Source of the DNA: Rallus limicola
Taxonomy: Eukaryota; Chordata; Aves; Gruiformes; Rallidae
Direction: 5' to 3'
Length of the DNA stretch: 64,000 nucleotides
Assembly (NCBI GenBank): GCA_022605955.1
Contig: JAKCOZ010000012.1
Location: 29,084,956-29,148,955 of the forward strand
Every line of letters begins with the position of its first letter. Within the stretch, counting starts at the first letter, position 1. The position numbers and the translations under genes are program-made. Positions 45,108-55,273 of the stretch are shown piece after piece. The notes under the pieces were generated by a model, which did not search any database, was not told the origin of the DNA, and was given only the letters and a program-made list of their open reading frames with translations.

Positions 45108-47645
45108 ATGTTATTGTTGTGATGTAGTTGTGTGCCAGAATGTGTGGACAGGTTGTTGGTGTTTGTGATTTGATATAGATATAGTGTACACTGAAGATCG
45201 TTCGTGGTTGTAGTTTGAATTTTTTACTGTATTTGTATTGTTAAGTCTAGGTACAATATTTGAGAACTTTTTTGTCATTGCAGAGCTCTTGTTGTTTTTC
45301 AGGTTAATGGAGAGATATCAGTCTGTCATGTTCAGGTGGTAGTGTCGTAAGTGCAGTTTAAGGAATATTATCATGATTTATTTTAGTAGAGCATAAGATA
45401 TGTTAATATGTCTGTGTGTTTTAGTAGCATTGGATACGATATTTCAGTGTTTATAAGCCCTGTAAAGTGTCTGTTTGAAGAGAGAAAGATCATAAAATTA
45501 CAGTGTTATTAGTTGTAAAATTGAGACATAATACCGTATTTTTTGGTCTTTCTTGAGTGTCAATTTTTTGTGCAGCTTTGGTGACTTATTTGTAGTAGTC
45601 AGAGTTAGACTGTTGTCGTCTTTTCCTGTGTGTCTGAGACACAGGAATGGACCAGAGAAATACCAATACACAGAGAGAGATGATAGTGTTTCTTTCTGCT
45701 GTTGTGTTTGGCTGTCTGTCTGACTGTCCTGTTTGTGTCTCTTTCTTTCTTTTGTCTTATTACCTAGCAGCCATATGTCTCACTTACTGGTCTTCATCTG
45801 TGTCTTTGTGTCACTGCTGTTTGTTTTTTCCATCTTTTTCTGGCCCCCCTCCCCCCCCCCCCCGGTTTTGTTACGCACTCTCTGACCTCCTTTCTCTCTT
45901 TCTTCAAAGTAGGGGGAGAGAGAGAGGACTACAGTAACCTTGTCTGTCTGTTTATAAGTGTCACCCCCACATTCACCCACAATTGTTTGGTTCCCCCATG
46001 TTCGTTCTGTCTGTCTTACATGCCCCTCCTTGTTTGTTCCTGTCTAGTTTGCCTCCTGGCTTTGTCTTCCTGCCCTCTCTTAGTTTTGTTAGAAATTCCA
46101 AAGGTTATATGAAATGACTTAAGGTAGATATGTTAGCGAAGCAATAATTTATTATATGTGCTTGCAAGAATAGGTGGCCTAATCAAGTAGGCCCAATTTC
46201 AGTCAGAGTTTGTGGCAATTTTAACCTAATGGTTTCAGACTGACATAAGGTATATCGCATTTTAATACGAAGGAGGACAGGTTACAAATATGTATGGCTG
46301 TATAAGTCCCAGGAAGTGATTTCCATTAACTCCTCCCAATTGCGTCTGCACAGTGTCTCATGGTCATGGTTGTCAGGGGGTCTCAGTCATGAAAGTTTCA
46401 AGTCTTACTTAAGGTGAACTTTTCCCCCTCCTTCCTCTGGAATGTGTGTAGTTGTAATTGTTGCAGATGGGCACAGTTAGCCTTGGGATGTTTCCTTCTT
46501 ATCAGTCCTCCATCAGCTTCCAATTATTCCAGAGCATTAATCAGTCAGAAATAACTACCCTAGAAGGACTGGAGTTGTTCACGTGACACATTTTTGATGT
46601 GCGGTGACCTCTGAAATAACTACTTTGTCACTTAAAAGCCTCCTCTAGTAGGCCCCCCCTTAAACAGGCATCTTGCTATCAAGCATCCTTTTACTATATT
46701 GTATTAGTAAAGTTGGGATTCATGTGAAGTCTTCAACCCTTTTCTATGATTCTTTGTCTAAATTTTCTAAATAACTGTATCTCTCAAGTACACAGTTCTG
46801 TTATCAGAAAGTTTAAATTTTATACATCTTCTAACACAACAGCAAAACTTCTTTAATAGTATTCCCTCTTATATTATGTACTCTCTGTTGTATCCTAAAT
46901 TCTGTAAAAGGATTTCTAGTAAGGCAGCCTTTGTCCTCTACAAAATACAACAAGGCTTTTCTGTTTTTAAAAGCAACATTTCCCAGCATTTTCTACAGTT
47001 TCTGCCCTCGTCTTAGTGTTCCTCTCTCTTTCCCTTCCCTTTTTCTTTTCCTGACATCTCACCATTGCTGGGGTCTGTCTTGTTCTGTCATTAGTCGCCC
47101 CCCCCCCCAACTTTGGTCCCCCTGCCCCTTCATCGTCACTTGCCTCTGTAATGTCCCCGCAATTTGTGTTCCCCCCCCTATTTATTCCCCCGTTTTTGCC
47201 CCTTCACTGTGTTATCCCCTCTTTTCAGTTGCCCTATTCTCTCCTCCCCCAGCTGTGGTCCTTGTCCTCCCTCCTTTGTGTCCCAGCCATTACCTGGTTT
47301 TCTTCCTCTCTGTATTCCACTTTTGTTCATTGGTCTGCTTTGCACCCCTGAGGTGTGTGTCCTCTTCATGGTCTCCCCTGTTTATGGTGGTGTTCCCTCC
47401 TTCACCATGCTCTTTTCTTTGTTCCCCTCTTCTTGATTCCTCTTCCTTTGCGTCTTTGCTTTGGCAATAAGTTCCTTCTACCCCTTTCTTTGGTTCCTCC
47501 TTCCTGTAGGTGCTGTACTTCCTTGTGCCTCTCCTCTTCCTTGTACCTCCCTCTGTCTCTTAGAATTGAAAGGGACAAATACCACTGGGACTACTATGAA
47601 GTGGAATATAGTTCTCCACTCTTCTTGACACGGTTTAACCAGGGA
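45108..47645. repeat. Spacer B, paralogous to spacer A
   Basis: From 45166 (GATTTGATATAGATATAG) to the minisatellite this tracks spacer A with roughly 85-90% identity. The inverted partner segments are 45373-45398, 45560-45600, 45628-45668, 45903-45937, 46257-46305, 46724-46761 and about 46780-46820. The 13-C run is at 45851-45863. The first 58 bp have no counterpart that I can see. No gene was recognised. Confidence 0.85.
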
Positions 47646-48652
47646 GCCTTTGGTTCCGGGTAATTTCAGTTCCGGGGTGTGCTGCACTGAAAACAGTTTC
47701 CCCGCAAAGAAGTGACCCTGTGACTTTGGTTCCGGGTGCTTTTGGTTCCGGGGTGTGCTGCACTGAAAAGAGTTCCCCCGCAAAGAAGTGACCCTGTGAC
47801 TTTGGTTCCGGGTGCTTTTGGTTCCGGACTGTGCTGCACTGAAAACAGTTTCCCCGCAAAGAAGTGACCCTGTGACTTTGGTTCCGGGTGCTTTTGGTTC
47901 CGGACTGTGCTGCACTGAAAAGAGTTCCCCCGCAAAGAAGTGACCCTGTGACTTTGGTTCCGGGTGCTTTTGGTTCCGGGCTGTGCTTCGCTGAAAACAG
48001 TTCCCCCGGAAAGTGGTGACCCTGTGACTTTGGTTCCGGGTGCTTTTGGTTCCGGGCTGTGCTTCACTGAAAATTGTTCCCCCGGAAAGAGGTGACCCTG
48101 TGACTTTGGTTCCGGGTGCTTTTGGTTCCGGGCTGTGCTGCACTGAAAAGAGTTCCCCCGCAAAGAAGTGAACCTGTGACTTTGGTTCCGGGTGCTTTTG
48201 ATTCCGGGGTGTGCTGCACTGAAGTCCTTCCCTCGGAGAATGTGACCCTGTGACTTTGGTTCCGGGTGCTTTTGGTTCCGGGGTGTGGTGCACTGAAAAC
48301 AGTTCCCCCGCAAAGAAGTGACCCTGTGACTTTGGTTCCGGGTGCTTTTGGCTCCGGGCTGTGCTTCGCTGAAAACAGTTCCCCCGCAAAGAAGTGACCC
48401 TGTGACTTTGGTTCCGGGTGCTTTTGGTTCCGGGCTGTGCTTCACTGAAAATTGCTCCCCCGGAAAGAGGTGACCCTGTGACTTTGGTTCCGGGTGCTTT
48501 CGGTTCCGGGCTGTGCTGCACTGAAAACCTTCCCTCGGACAATGTGACCCTGTGAATTTGGTTCCGGGTGCTTTTGGTTCCGGGCTGTGCTTCGCTGAAA
48601 ACAGTTCCCCCGCAAAGAAGTGAACCTGTGACTTTGGTTCCGGGTGCTTTTG
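47199..48652. repeat. 1454-bp tandem duplication, left copy
   Basis: Contains the last ~447 bp of spacer B and minisatellite B1. The right copy starts at 48653. At the join, GGGTGCTTTTG runs straight into CCCCTTCACTGTG, and the original site reads GTTTTTGCCCCTTCAC, so TTTTGCCCC is shared microhomology. Confidence 0.85.
47646..48652. repeat. 74-bp minisatellite array B1 (about 13-14 copies)
   Basis: The same unit as array A. The CCCCCGCAAAGAAGTG middle dominates here, and a CCCCCGGAAAGAGGTG variant appears that is rare in array A. Confidence 0.95.
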
Positions 48653-49100
48653 CCCCTTCACTGTGTTATCCCCTCTTTTCAGTTGCCCTATTCTCTCCTC
48701 CCCCAGCTGTGGTCCTTGTCCTCCCTCCTTTGTGTCCCAGCCATTACCTGGTTTTCTTCCTCTCTGTATTCCACTTTTGTTCATTGGTCTGCTTTGCACC
48801 CCTGAGGTGTGTGTCCTCTTCATGGTCTCCCCTGTTTATGGTGGTGTTCCCTCCTTCACCATGCTCTTTTCTTTGTTCCCCTCTTCTTGATTCCTCTTCC
48901 TTTGCGTCTTTGCTTTGGCAATAAGTTCCTTCTACCCCTTTCTTTGGTTCCTCCTTCCTGTAGGTGCTGTACTTCCTTGTGCCTCTCCTCTTCCTTGTAC
49001 CTCCCTCTGTCTCTTAGAATTGAAAGGGACAAATACCACTGGGACTACTATGAAGTGGAATATAGTTCTCCACTCTTCTTGACACGGTTTAACCAGGGAG
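48653..49100. repeat. Duplicated spacer piece between B1 and B2
   Basis: Near-identical copy of 47199-47645, including AGCCTTTGGTTCCGGGTAAT at the start of the next minisatellite. Very few differences, so the duplication is recent. Confidence 0.9.
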
Positions 49101-50157
49101 CCTTTGGTTCCGGGTAATTTCGGTTCCGGGCTGTGCTGCACTGAAAACAGTTTCCCCGCAAAGAAGTGAACCTGTGACTTTGGTTCCGGGTGCTTTCGGT
49201 TCCGGGGTGTGCTGCACTGAAAACAGTTTCCCCGCAAAGAAGTGACCCTGTGACTTTGGTTCCGGGTGCTTTTGGTTCCGGGCTGTGCTGCACTGAAGTC
49301 CTTCCCTCGGAGAATGTGACCCTGTGACTTTGGTTCCGGGTGCTTTTGGTTCCGGGGTGTGGTGCACTGAAAACAGTTCCCTCGGAGAATGTGACCCTGT
49401 TACTTTGGTTCCGGGTGCTTTTGGTTCCGGACTGTGCTGCACTGAAAACAGTTCCCCCGCAAAGAAGTGACCCTGTTACTTTGGTTCCGGGCGCTTTTGG
49501 TTCCGGGCTGTGCTTCGCTGAAAACAGTTCCCCCGGAAAGTGGTGACCCTGTGACTTTGGTTCCGGGTGCTTTTGCTTCCGGGCTGTGCTTCACTGAAAA
49601 TTGTTCCCCCGGAAAGAGGTGACCCTGTGACTTTGGTTCCGGGTGCTTTCGGTTCCGGGCTGTGCTGCACTGAAAACCTTCCCTCGGACAATGTGACCCT
49701 GTGAATTTGGTTCCGGGTGCTTTTGGTTCCGGGCTGTGCTTCGCTGAAAACAGTTCCCCCGGAAAGAAGTGACCCTATAACTTTGGTTCCGGGTGCTTTT
49801 GGTTCCGGGCTGTGCTGCACTGAAAAGATTTCCCCCGCAAAGAAGTGAACCTGTGACTTTGGTTCCGGGTGCTTTTGGTTCCGGGGTGTGGTGCACTGAA
49901 AACAGTTCCCTCGGAGAATGTGACCCTGTTACTTTGGTTCCGGGTGCTTTTGGTTCCGGGCTGTGCTGCACTGAAAACCTTCCCTCGGACTATGTGAACC
50001 TGTGACTTTGGTTCCGGGCGCTTTTGGTTCCAGGCTGTGCTGCACTGAAAACAGTTCCCCCTGCAAAGAAGTGAACCTGTGACTTTGGTTCCGGGCTGTG
50101 CTGCACTGAAAACCTTCCCTCGGACAATGTGACCCTGTGACTTTGGTTCCGGGTGCT
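49101..50157. repeat. 74-bp minisatellite array B2 (about 14 copies)
   Basis: Copy of B1 made by the 1454-bp duplication, with its own rearrangements near the right end, where one unit is shortened (CCGGGCTGTGCTGCACTG straight after ACTTTGGTT at about 50087). It ends at GGTTCCGGGTGCTGCA. Confidence 0.92.
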
Positions 50158-50280
50158 GCATAAACTGCAGGGTGGAAACACCTCAGATGCTGTTAAATCT
50201 AGTAGGAAAAAGTGTGCCCAGCTCCTGTCCTGCCAGTTCCATCCCACCATCAGCCACAGCGCAGAAGGACCAAGGGGTCC
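50158..50280. other. Short unique joint
   Basis: 123 bp of non-repetitive sequence between the minisatellite and the telomere-like repeats. Nothing recognised. Confidence 0.5.
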
Positions 50281-50310
50281 TAACCCTAACCCTAACCCTA
50301 ACCCTAACCC
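50281..50310. repeat. Interstitial telomeric repeat, (TAACCC)5
   Basis: Five exact copies of TAACCC, the C-rich strand of the vertebrate telomere repeat. It is directly followed by the CCAGTCCC minisatellite. Too short and too internal to be a chromosome end. Confidence 0.97.
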
Positions 50311-50847
50311 TTCCAGTCCCTCCCAGTCCCTCTCAGTCCCTCCCAGTCCCCTCCCAGTCCCTCCCAGTCCCCTTTCAATGCCTCCCATTCCCCTCCCAGT
50401 CCCTCCATGTCCACTCACAGTCGCTCACAGTGTCTTTCAGTTGCCTCCTAGTCCCCACCCAATGTCTCCCAGTGCCTCTCAGTGTCTTCCAGTGCCCTCC
50501 CAGTCCCCTCCCAGTCCTACCCAGTCCCCTCACAGTCCTACCCAGTCCCCTCCCATATATCTTTAGTGCCTCCCAGTGCCCCTCAGTCTCTCCCAGTGCA
50601 TCCCAGTCCCCTCCCTGTCCCTTCCAGTGACTCCCAGTCCCCTCCCAGTCCCTCCCAGTCAACTTTTATTGTTTCCCACTCTCTTTCCAGTCCCTCCCAG
50701 TGCCACCCAGTGCCTCTTAGTGCCTTCCAGTCCCCTCTTAGTGGCCTCCCAGTGTCTCCCAGTGACTCCCAGTTCCCTCCCAGTCCCTCCCAGTGTTTCT
50801 CAATCTCCTCACAGATCTCCCAGCTCCCCCAGTCCCCTTCCAGTCAA
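50311..50847. repeat. C-rich minisatellite, left arm of an inverted pair
   Basis: Imperfect repeats of CCCAGTCCCTCCCAGTCC, with variants CCAGTGCC and CTCAGTC. Frames across it encode only low-complexity S/P/V strings. The complementary type recurs at 52169-53310 in the opposite orientation. Confidence 0.93.
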
Positions 50848-52168
50848 ATATCTAAATGGTTTTTTTCAAAAATTAAGTATTAACATTTTGATTTACAAAA
50901 AATTAAATTTCAAAAGTTTTTCAGTTGAAGATTTAAAATTTTTTGTTTTAATTTTTAACACCCCCCCCCTGAGAATTTGGGAGCTTTTACTATAGAATTT
51001 GAGATTTCTTGTCAAAAATGTGTAAATTCTTCATTAAATTTTCAATTTTCCGCCAAATTTATCAGATTTTGCAGCAAATTTTGCAATTTTTTCAGACTCA
51101 AGTTGAAATTCAGAGTTTTGGCTAAAAATTTCTCCATTTTTCATTAAGTTTATAATTTTGCCCCAAATTGTGAATTTTTCTTGAAACTTTCAAAGCAGCA
51201 AAACATTTTCCTGATGTGGAAATAAAAAAGTTTCCTCTGAACTTTGGAATTTTGAAGAAAATTCTGAGCATTCTCAGAAAATCTGGATTTTTTTTTCATT
51301 TTTCTCAACATTTTAAAAAATTTGAAAAATTTTTTGAAACTGTCAACCAAAATTTTGAAGTTTCCACCTCAAATGTTGGCATATTTCCCCAAATTGTCTA
51401 AATTTTCCCTAATGTGTCAGTATTTTTCTTCTAGGAATTGGAAATTTCCCTTAAAATTCTCTTTCCCAACATTCTTGAAATTTCACCCCAAAGTTTGAAT
51501 TTTATTCTTAAAATTTGAAAAATTTTCCAAGAAAATTTAGAAATTTTGTCTGAAAAATGGAATTATTTCCCCAGATTTGATTTTCCTCCTAAAATTTTCT
51601 GAATATTTTTCTTCAAAATTTTCTGAACATTTTACACAAAATGTAGACATTTCCAAAAACTTCTCCAGAATTTCAAAAAATTTCCCCTAAATTTAGACTT
51701 TTTTCACTAAAATTACTGAAATTGTACAAAAAATTCTGAAATTTCCAAACAATTTCTGATAATTTCCATTAAATTCCAACATTTCCCCGAATTCCAAAAA
51801 AATCCTGTAAAATCTCTGCATTTCTCTCCAAAACATTGACATTTCAACCAATTTATTGCCATTTCCTCACTTTTTTTCTAAAATTCCCCCCAAACATTTC
51901 TAATTTGAGAAAACTTTCTCAATGATCTGGCAAAATTCTGAAATTTCTACAAAAATACTTGAAATTTCACCCCAAATGTTCAATTTGAAAAACTTTCCAA
52001 GAAAGTTTTGACATTTCTTCTGAAAAACTGAAATTTTTTCCCCAAATTTGATTTTACTCCTAAAATATTCTGAAAATTTTTCTGCAAATTTTCCAAAATA
52101 TTTTACTCAAAATGTAGACATTTCAAAAAAAATTCTGCAGAAGTTGAACAAATTTCCCATAAAATTTG
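50848..52168. repeat. A/T-cluster region with ~10-bp phasing
   Basis: Runs of 3-6 A and 3-6 T separated by short mixed spacers (AAATTTCC, GAATTTTG, TTTCCCC), repeating about once per helical turn, which favours DNA curvature. A longer-range duplication is visible: 51474-51660 and 51958-52130 share CCAAGAAARTTT, CTGAAAAACTG/CTGAAAAATGG, TTTGATTTT and AAAATGTAGACATTTC. The style recalls A/T-cluster satellites of galliform W and microchromosomes (XhoI, EcoRI and CNM families), but I cannot match a specific one. Confidence 0.8.
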
Positions 52169-53310
52169 GAACTGGGAGGGGTCTGGGCAGGGAGTGGGAG
52201 GGGATGGGGAGGGGACTGGGAGGGACTGGTATATGATGGGGAGGGAGAGGGAGGGAACTGGGAGGCACTGGGATGGGCTGGGAGTGGACTGGGAAGGTAC
52301 TGGGAGGGGACTGGAAGGGACTGTGGGGGAATTGGAAGGAACTGGGAGGCACTGGAAGAAGACGGGGAGGGACTGCGAGGGAACTGGGAGGTACTGGGGG
52401 GCACTGGGAGGGGACTGTGAGGGACTGGAAAAGGACTGGGAGGGGACTGGGAGGGACTGCTATATGATGGGGAGGAAGAGGGAGGGAACTGGTAGGCACT
52501 GGGATGGACTGGGAGGGAACTGAGAGGGGACTGAGAGGCACTGTGTCGGACTGGGAAGGGACTTAGAAGGGCCTGGAATGGGACTGGGAGGGGATTGGGA
52601 GGGGACAGGGAGGGGACTGGGAGGGACTAGGTGGGGGCTGGGAGGGACTGGGAGGGTACCTGGATTGGTCAGGGAGGAGACTGGGAGGAGACAGGGAGGG
52701 GACTAGGAGGGACTGGGAGGGACAGGGAGGGACCTGGAGGCACTTGGAATGGCCGGGGAGGACTGGGAGGGGACTGGGCAGTGACTGGTAGGGAACTGGG
52801 AGGGGACTTTTAGGGGACCGGGAGGGGACTGGGAGGGGACTGGGAGGCACCAGGAAGGGCTGGGAGGGGACTGGGAGGGACCTGGGAGGCACTGGGAGGG
52901 ACTGGGAGAGGAGGGGGAGGGACTGGGAGGGAATTTGAAGGGACTGGGAGGGAATAGGGAGGGGACTGGGAGGGACTGGGAGGCACTTGGAATGGCCGGG
53001 GAGGACTGGGAGGGGACTGGGCAGTGACTGGTAGGGAACTGGGAGGGGACTTTTAGGGGACTGGGAGGGGACTGGGAGGCACCAGGAAGGGCTGGGAGGG
53101 TACTGGGAGGGACCTGGGAGGCACTGGGAGGGACTGGGAGAGGAGGGGGAGGGACTGGGAGGGAATTTGAAGGGACTGGGAGGGAATAGGGAGGGGACTG
53201 GGAGGGACTGAGATGGACTGGTAGAGGACTGGGAGGGGCCTGGGACAGAAATGGGAGGGAAATGGGAGGGCACTGGGAGGGACTGAGAGGGACTGGGAGG
53301 GGACTGGGAG
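52169..53310. repeat. G-rich minisatellite, right arm of the inverted pair
   Basis: Repeats of GGGACTGGGAGGGACTGGGA. Two longer periods are visible: GGAATGGCCGGGGAGGACTG near 52747 and near 52990 (about 244 bp apart), and TATATGATGGGGAGG near 52231 and 52468 (about 237 bp apart). G runs of 3-4 at close spacing make G-quadruplexes likely on this strand. Confidence 0.93.
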
Positions 53311-53330
53311 TATTAGGAAACCTCCTAATA
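53311..53330. other. 20-bp palindrome at the minisatellite edge
   Basis: TATTAGGA-AACC-TCCTAATA: perfect 8-bp arms with a 4-base loop. It marks the abrupt switch from minisatellite to unique sequence. GTATTAGGGG occurs twice again at 53716-53738, bracketing the next segment. Confidence 0.85.
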
Positions 53331-53344
53331 CGATTTACCAAGGG

Positions 53345-53690
53345 ATTTTTCTTGCCGGGAGCGGCCATTTTCTCTGCCCAATGGGCCTTTTATTCCCAAC
53401 ATGGCGAACGTCCAGCAATGGCTCCCAAACCAGAGCAGCCAGCACCAAAAGACATCCATGGCCTGAAACCGCCCCAAGGCACCTTGAAGCAGCCCCTGTG
53501 ACCCTGGGTCTCAGGGCTTTATTCTGCGGAGAAAACCTCTTCATGTCCCTCAGCCTGGGATTTTTCTAGCCGGAGCAGCCTTCCCTTCCAAACATGCCGA
53601 ACGTCCAGCAATGGCTCCCAAACCAGAGCAGCCAGCACCAAAAGACATACATGGCCTGAAATCTCCCTCTGGGCTCAGAGGTCTCTCCAG
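53345..53690 (+). repeat. Duplicated ~75-bp element with YY1-like site
   Basis: AACATGGCGAACGTCCAGC and the following ~65 bp (from 53398) recur at 53590 (192 bp later) almost unchanged, up to ATGGCCTGAAA. The first copy has AACATGGCG (53398-53406), which fits the YY1 core AANATGGCG; the second has AACATGCCG and loses it. CGGCCATTTT at 53372 is another YY1-like word. This lies about 600 bp upstream of the block 2 start. Confidence 0.6.
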
Positions 53691-53985
53691 CCTAGAAAAA
53701 TCCCCAGGACAGTAGTATTAGGGGAGTAGTATTAGGGGGGTTCCCCAGAAGCGGCTGTCCCTGTTCCCCAGGATTAGAGGGTCTTCCCGTGGTCTCCTCA
53801 TGCTTACATACCTGGTTTGATCATCAGTATGGATGTTTAGCAGAGTAGAAATTGTTTTCAGCAGGAATCCCTTTCTGCAGTCAGCATCCCTTCTCTGATA
53901 AACAGCTCTGGTCAGAAGAGCCAGACCTGCTCCTCCAGCTGCTTTTAATCCTTCTGCAATCAGGAACCTCCCTCTTTCAGGCAGG
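53691..53985 (+). promoter_or_regulatory. Upstream region of the block 2 promoter
   Basis: Homologous in part to 40700-40930 (CTGCTCCTCCAGCTGC, TTTTAATCCTTCTGCA). No extra motif is clear enough to name. Confidence 0.4.
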
Positions 53986-53989
53986 TGTG

Positions 53990-54049
53990 GTAGGGGCAGG
54001 GGGCGGGGCCTGGGGTATATAAGGTACTTGCCTTGCCCAGGGCAGCTCA
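53990..54049 (+). promoter_or_regulatory. TATA promoter of block 2
   Basis: GGGGCGGGGCC is an SP1-type GC box. TATATAA is at 54016-54022, and the initiator TCATTCT has its A at 54049, 33 bases from the start of the TATA box. It is a paralogue of the block 1 promoter, with a better GC box. Confidence 0.78.
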
Positions 54050-54142
54050 TTCTGCTTTGTGTCTCCTGTTGTATTGTTCTGGTTTTCATTTTGCAGTTGG
54101 AGTCTTGGAGTCACTGCCGTTGTTTTGGTTCATTCTTTTCAG
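54049..54142 (+). other. Predicted first exon, block 2 (94 nt)
   Basis: From the initiator to the donor TTTTCAG|GTAAGCG (GT at 54143). It aligns with the block 1 first exon (GTTTTCATT against GCTTTCATT, CAGTTGGAG against CAGATGGAG). There is no ATG in the aligned position, so it is probably non-coding leader. Confidence 0.6.
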
Positions 54143-54435
54143 GTAAGCGTTTTGTAAGTAGCTAAGAGTGACCAGCGTCTCCCTAATCAAAAGTACTTAT
54201 CAATGTAGTCTTGCCCATGTTTGGCTCGTTTATTTTGTGTTGCCTTTTCAGTGTCTTTTTAAGGCAACTCAGTCCTATATAATTGCTGTTGAGGGTTTTT
54301 TCCTGGATATGTGGCATTTTACCAGCACTCCTGACTTTGCACTAAATAGACTCTTGGGGGGGGTTCAACAACTTTGGACTTTAACTTGCCAGCTGTTAGC
54401 ACCAGTTCTGTTACAAGCCCTAACGATCAGCTCGT

Positions 54436-55195
54436 CTAGCTAGTGTTTGAGTAAGCTTCTTGCTTACATATAGAGGGTTCAGGGGGGTGGTGGGGGGGGG
54501 TCGGGGGAGTTTGGGAGGCTTAGGAGCTGTTTTGGGGGGGTCCGAGGGGGTCTCGGGGGGGGTAAAGGGGGTCTCGGAGGGTTCTGGGAGGGTACAGGGG
54601 AGCTAGGAGGTGCCGGGGGGGTCCCAGGGGAGGGTTTTGGGATTCTGGGGGGGTTCTGGGAGGGTCGGGTGTCCCAGACAGGGGTCGAGTGGGGTTTTGG
54701 GAGGTGCAGGGGGGCTGTGAGCAGTTTTGGGGGCGTAGAGGGGGCCTAGGAGGTGCTGGGGAAGGTCCTGGGGTTCCTAGGAGGGGTTCCAGGGGGGTCT
54801 GGGGGGAGTTTGGCAGGAAGAGAGGGGTAGGAGGTGCTAGGAAGGTCCTGAGGAGGGGTTTGGGGGAGGGTCTGAGGGGCAGGGAGGGTGTTTTGGGCAA
54901 TTGGGGCGTTCCTGGGGGGGGGCGTTGAGGGAGAGCTGGGGTTTTGCGGTAGTACAGGGGGGCTGGGAGGGGTTTTTGGGGGATGTGGGTTGCTGGGGGG
55001 GTCTCTGCATGTCTCGGGGGGGGGGTCCTAAGCTCCCCCCCTCCCCAGGACCCCTTCTGCGAGCGGCAGGGGGAGTTTGTCTGCAGCAGGAGGGGGTGAC
55101 AGGGGGGTTTGTGAGGGACCCCTACCTCTGCCCCCCCTCTGCAGCCTGTGAGTCTTTTAGCCAGCGTTTGAGTAAGCTTCTTGCTCACATATAGA
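54436..55195 (+). other. G-rich insertion bounded by ~36-bp direct repeats
   Basis: GTTTGAGTAAGCTTCTTGC and its surroundings occur at 54436-54473 and again at 55158-55195 with few changes; block 1 has the site once (about 41366-41401). Between them lie about 680 bp, mostly G-rich irregular repeats (GGAGGTGCTGGGGAAGGTCC, GGGGGGGTC) that are G-quadruplex-prone. Near the right end CCTCCCCAG (AG to 55048) is followed by an open stretch reading DPFCERQGEFVCSRRG, then a stop, and a second acceptor-like CCCCCTCTGCAG ends at 55143. It could be a captured exon fragment with minisatellite, or a local duplication. Confidence 0.55.
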
Positions 55196-55273
55196 CTTTT
55201 AGGATTTCCTAATAAAGTCAGCGGCTCCGGCTGTTTCAGGACTCACACACGTGTCTGTCTTCCTCCTTTGAAG

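Noticed and set aside
50281..50310. A chromosome end
   Set aside because: Only five hexamers, with 50 kb on one side and 13 kb of sequence on the other, so it is interstitial.
50153..53368. Long open frames rich in S, P, V or G, W, E across the minisatellites
   Set aside because: They are direct translations of CCCAGTCCC or ACTGGGAGGG repeats in several frames and both strands, with no start context or domain.
54520..55188. A 222-codon proline-rich minus-strand frame
   Set aside because: It is the complement of the G-rich insert and low in complexity, with no splice or start support.
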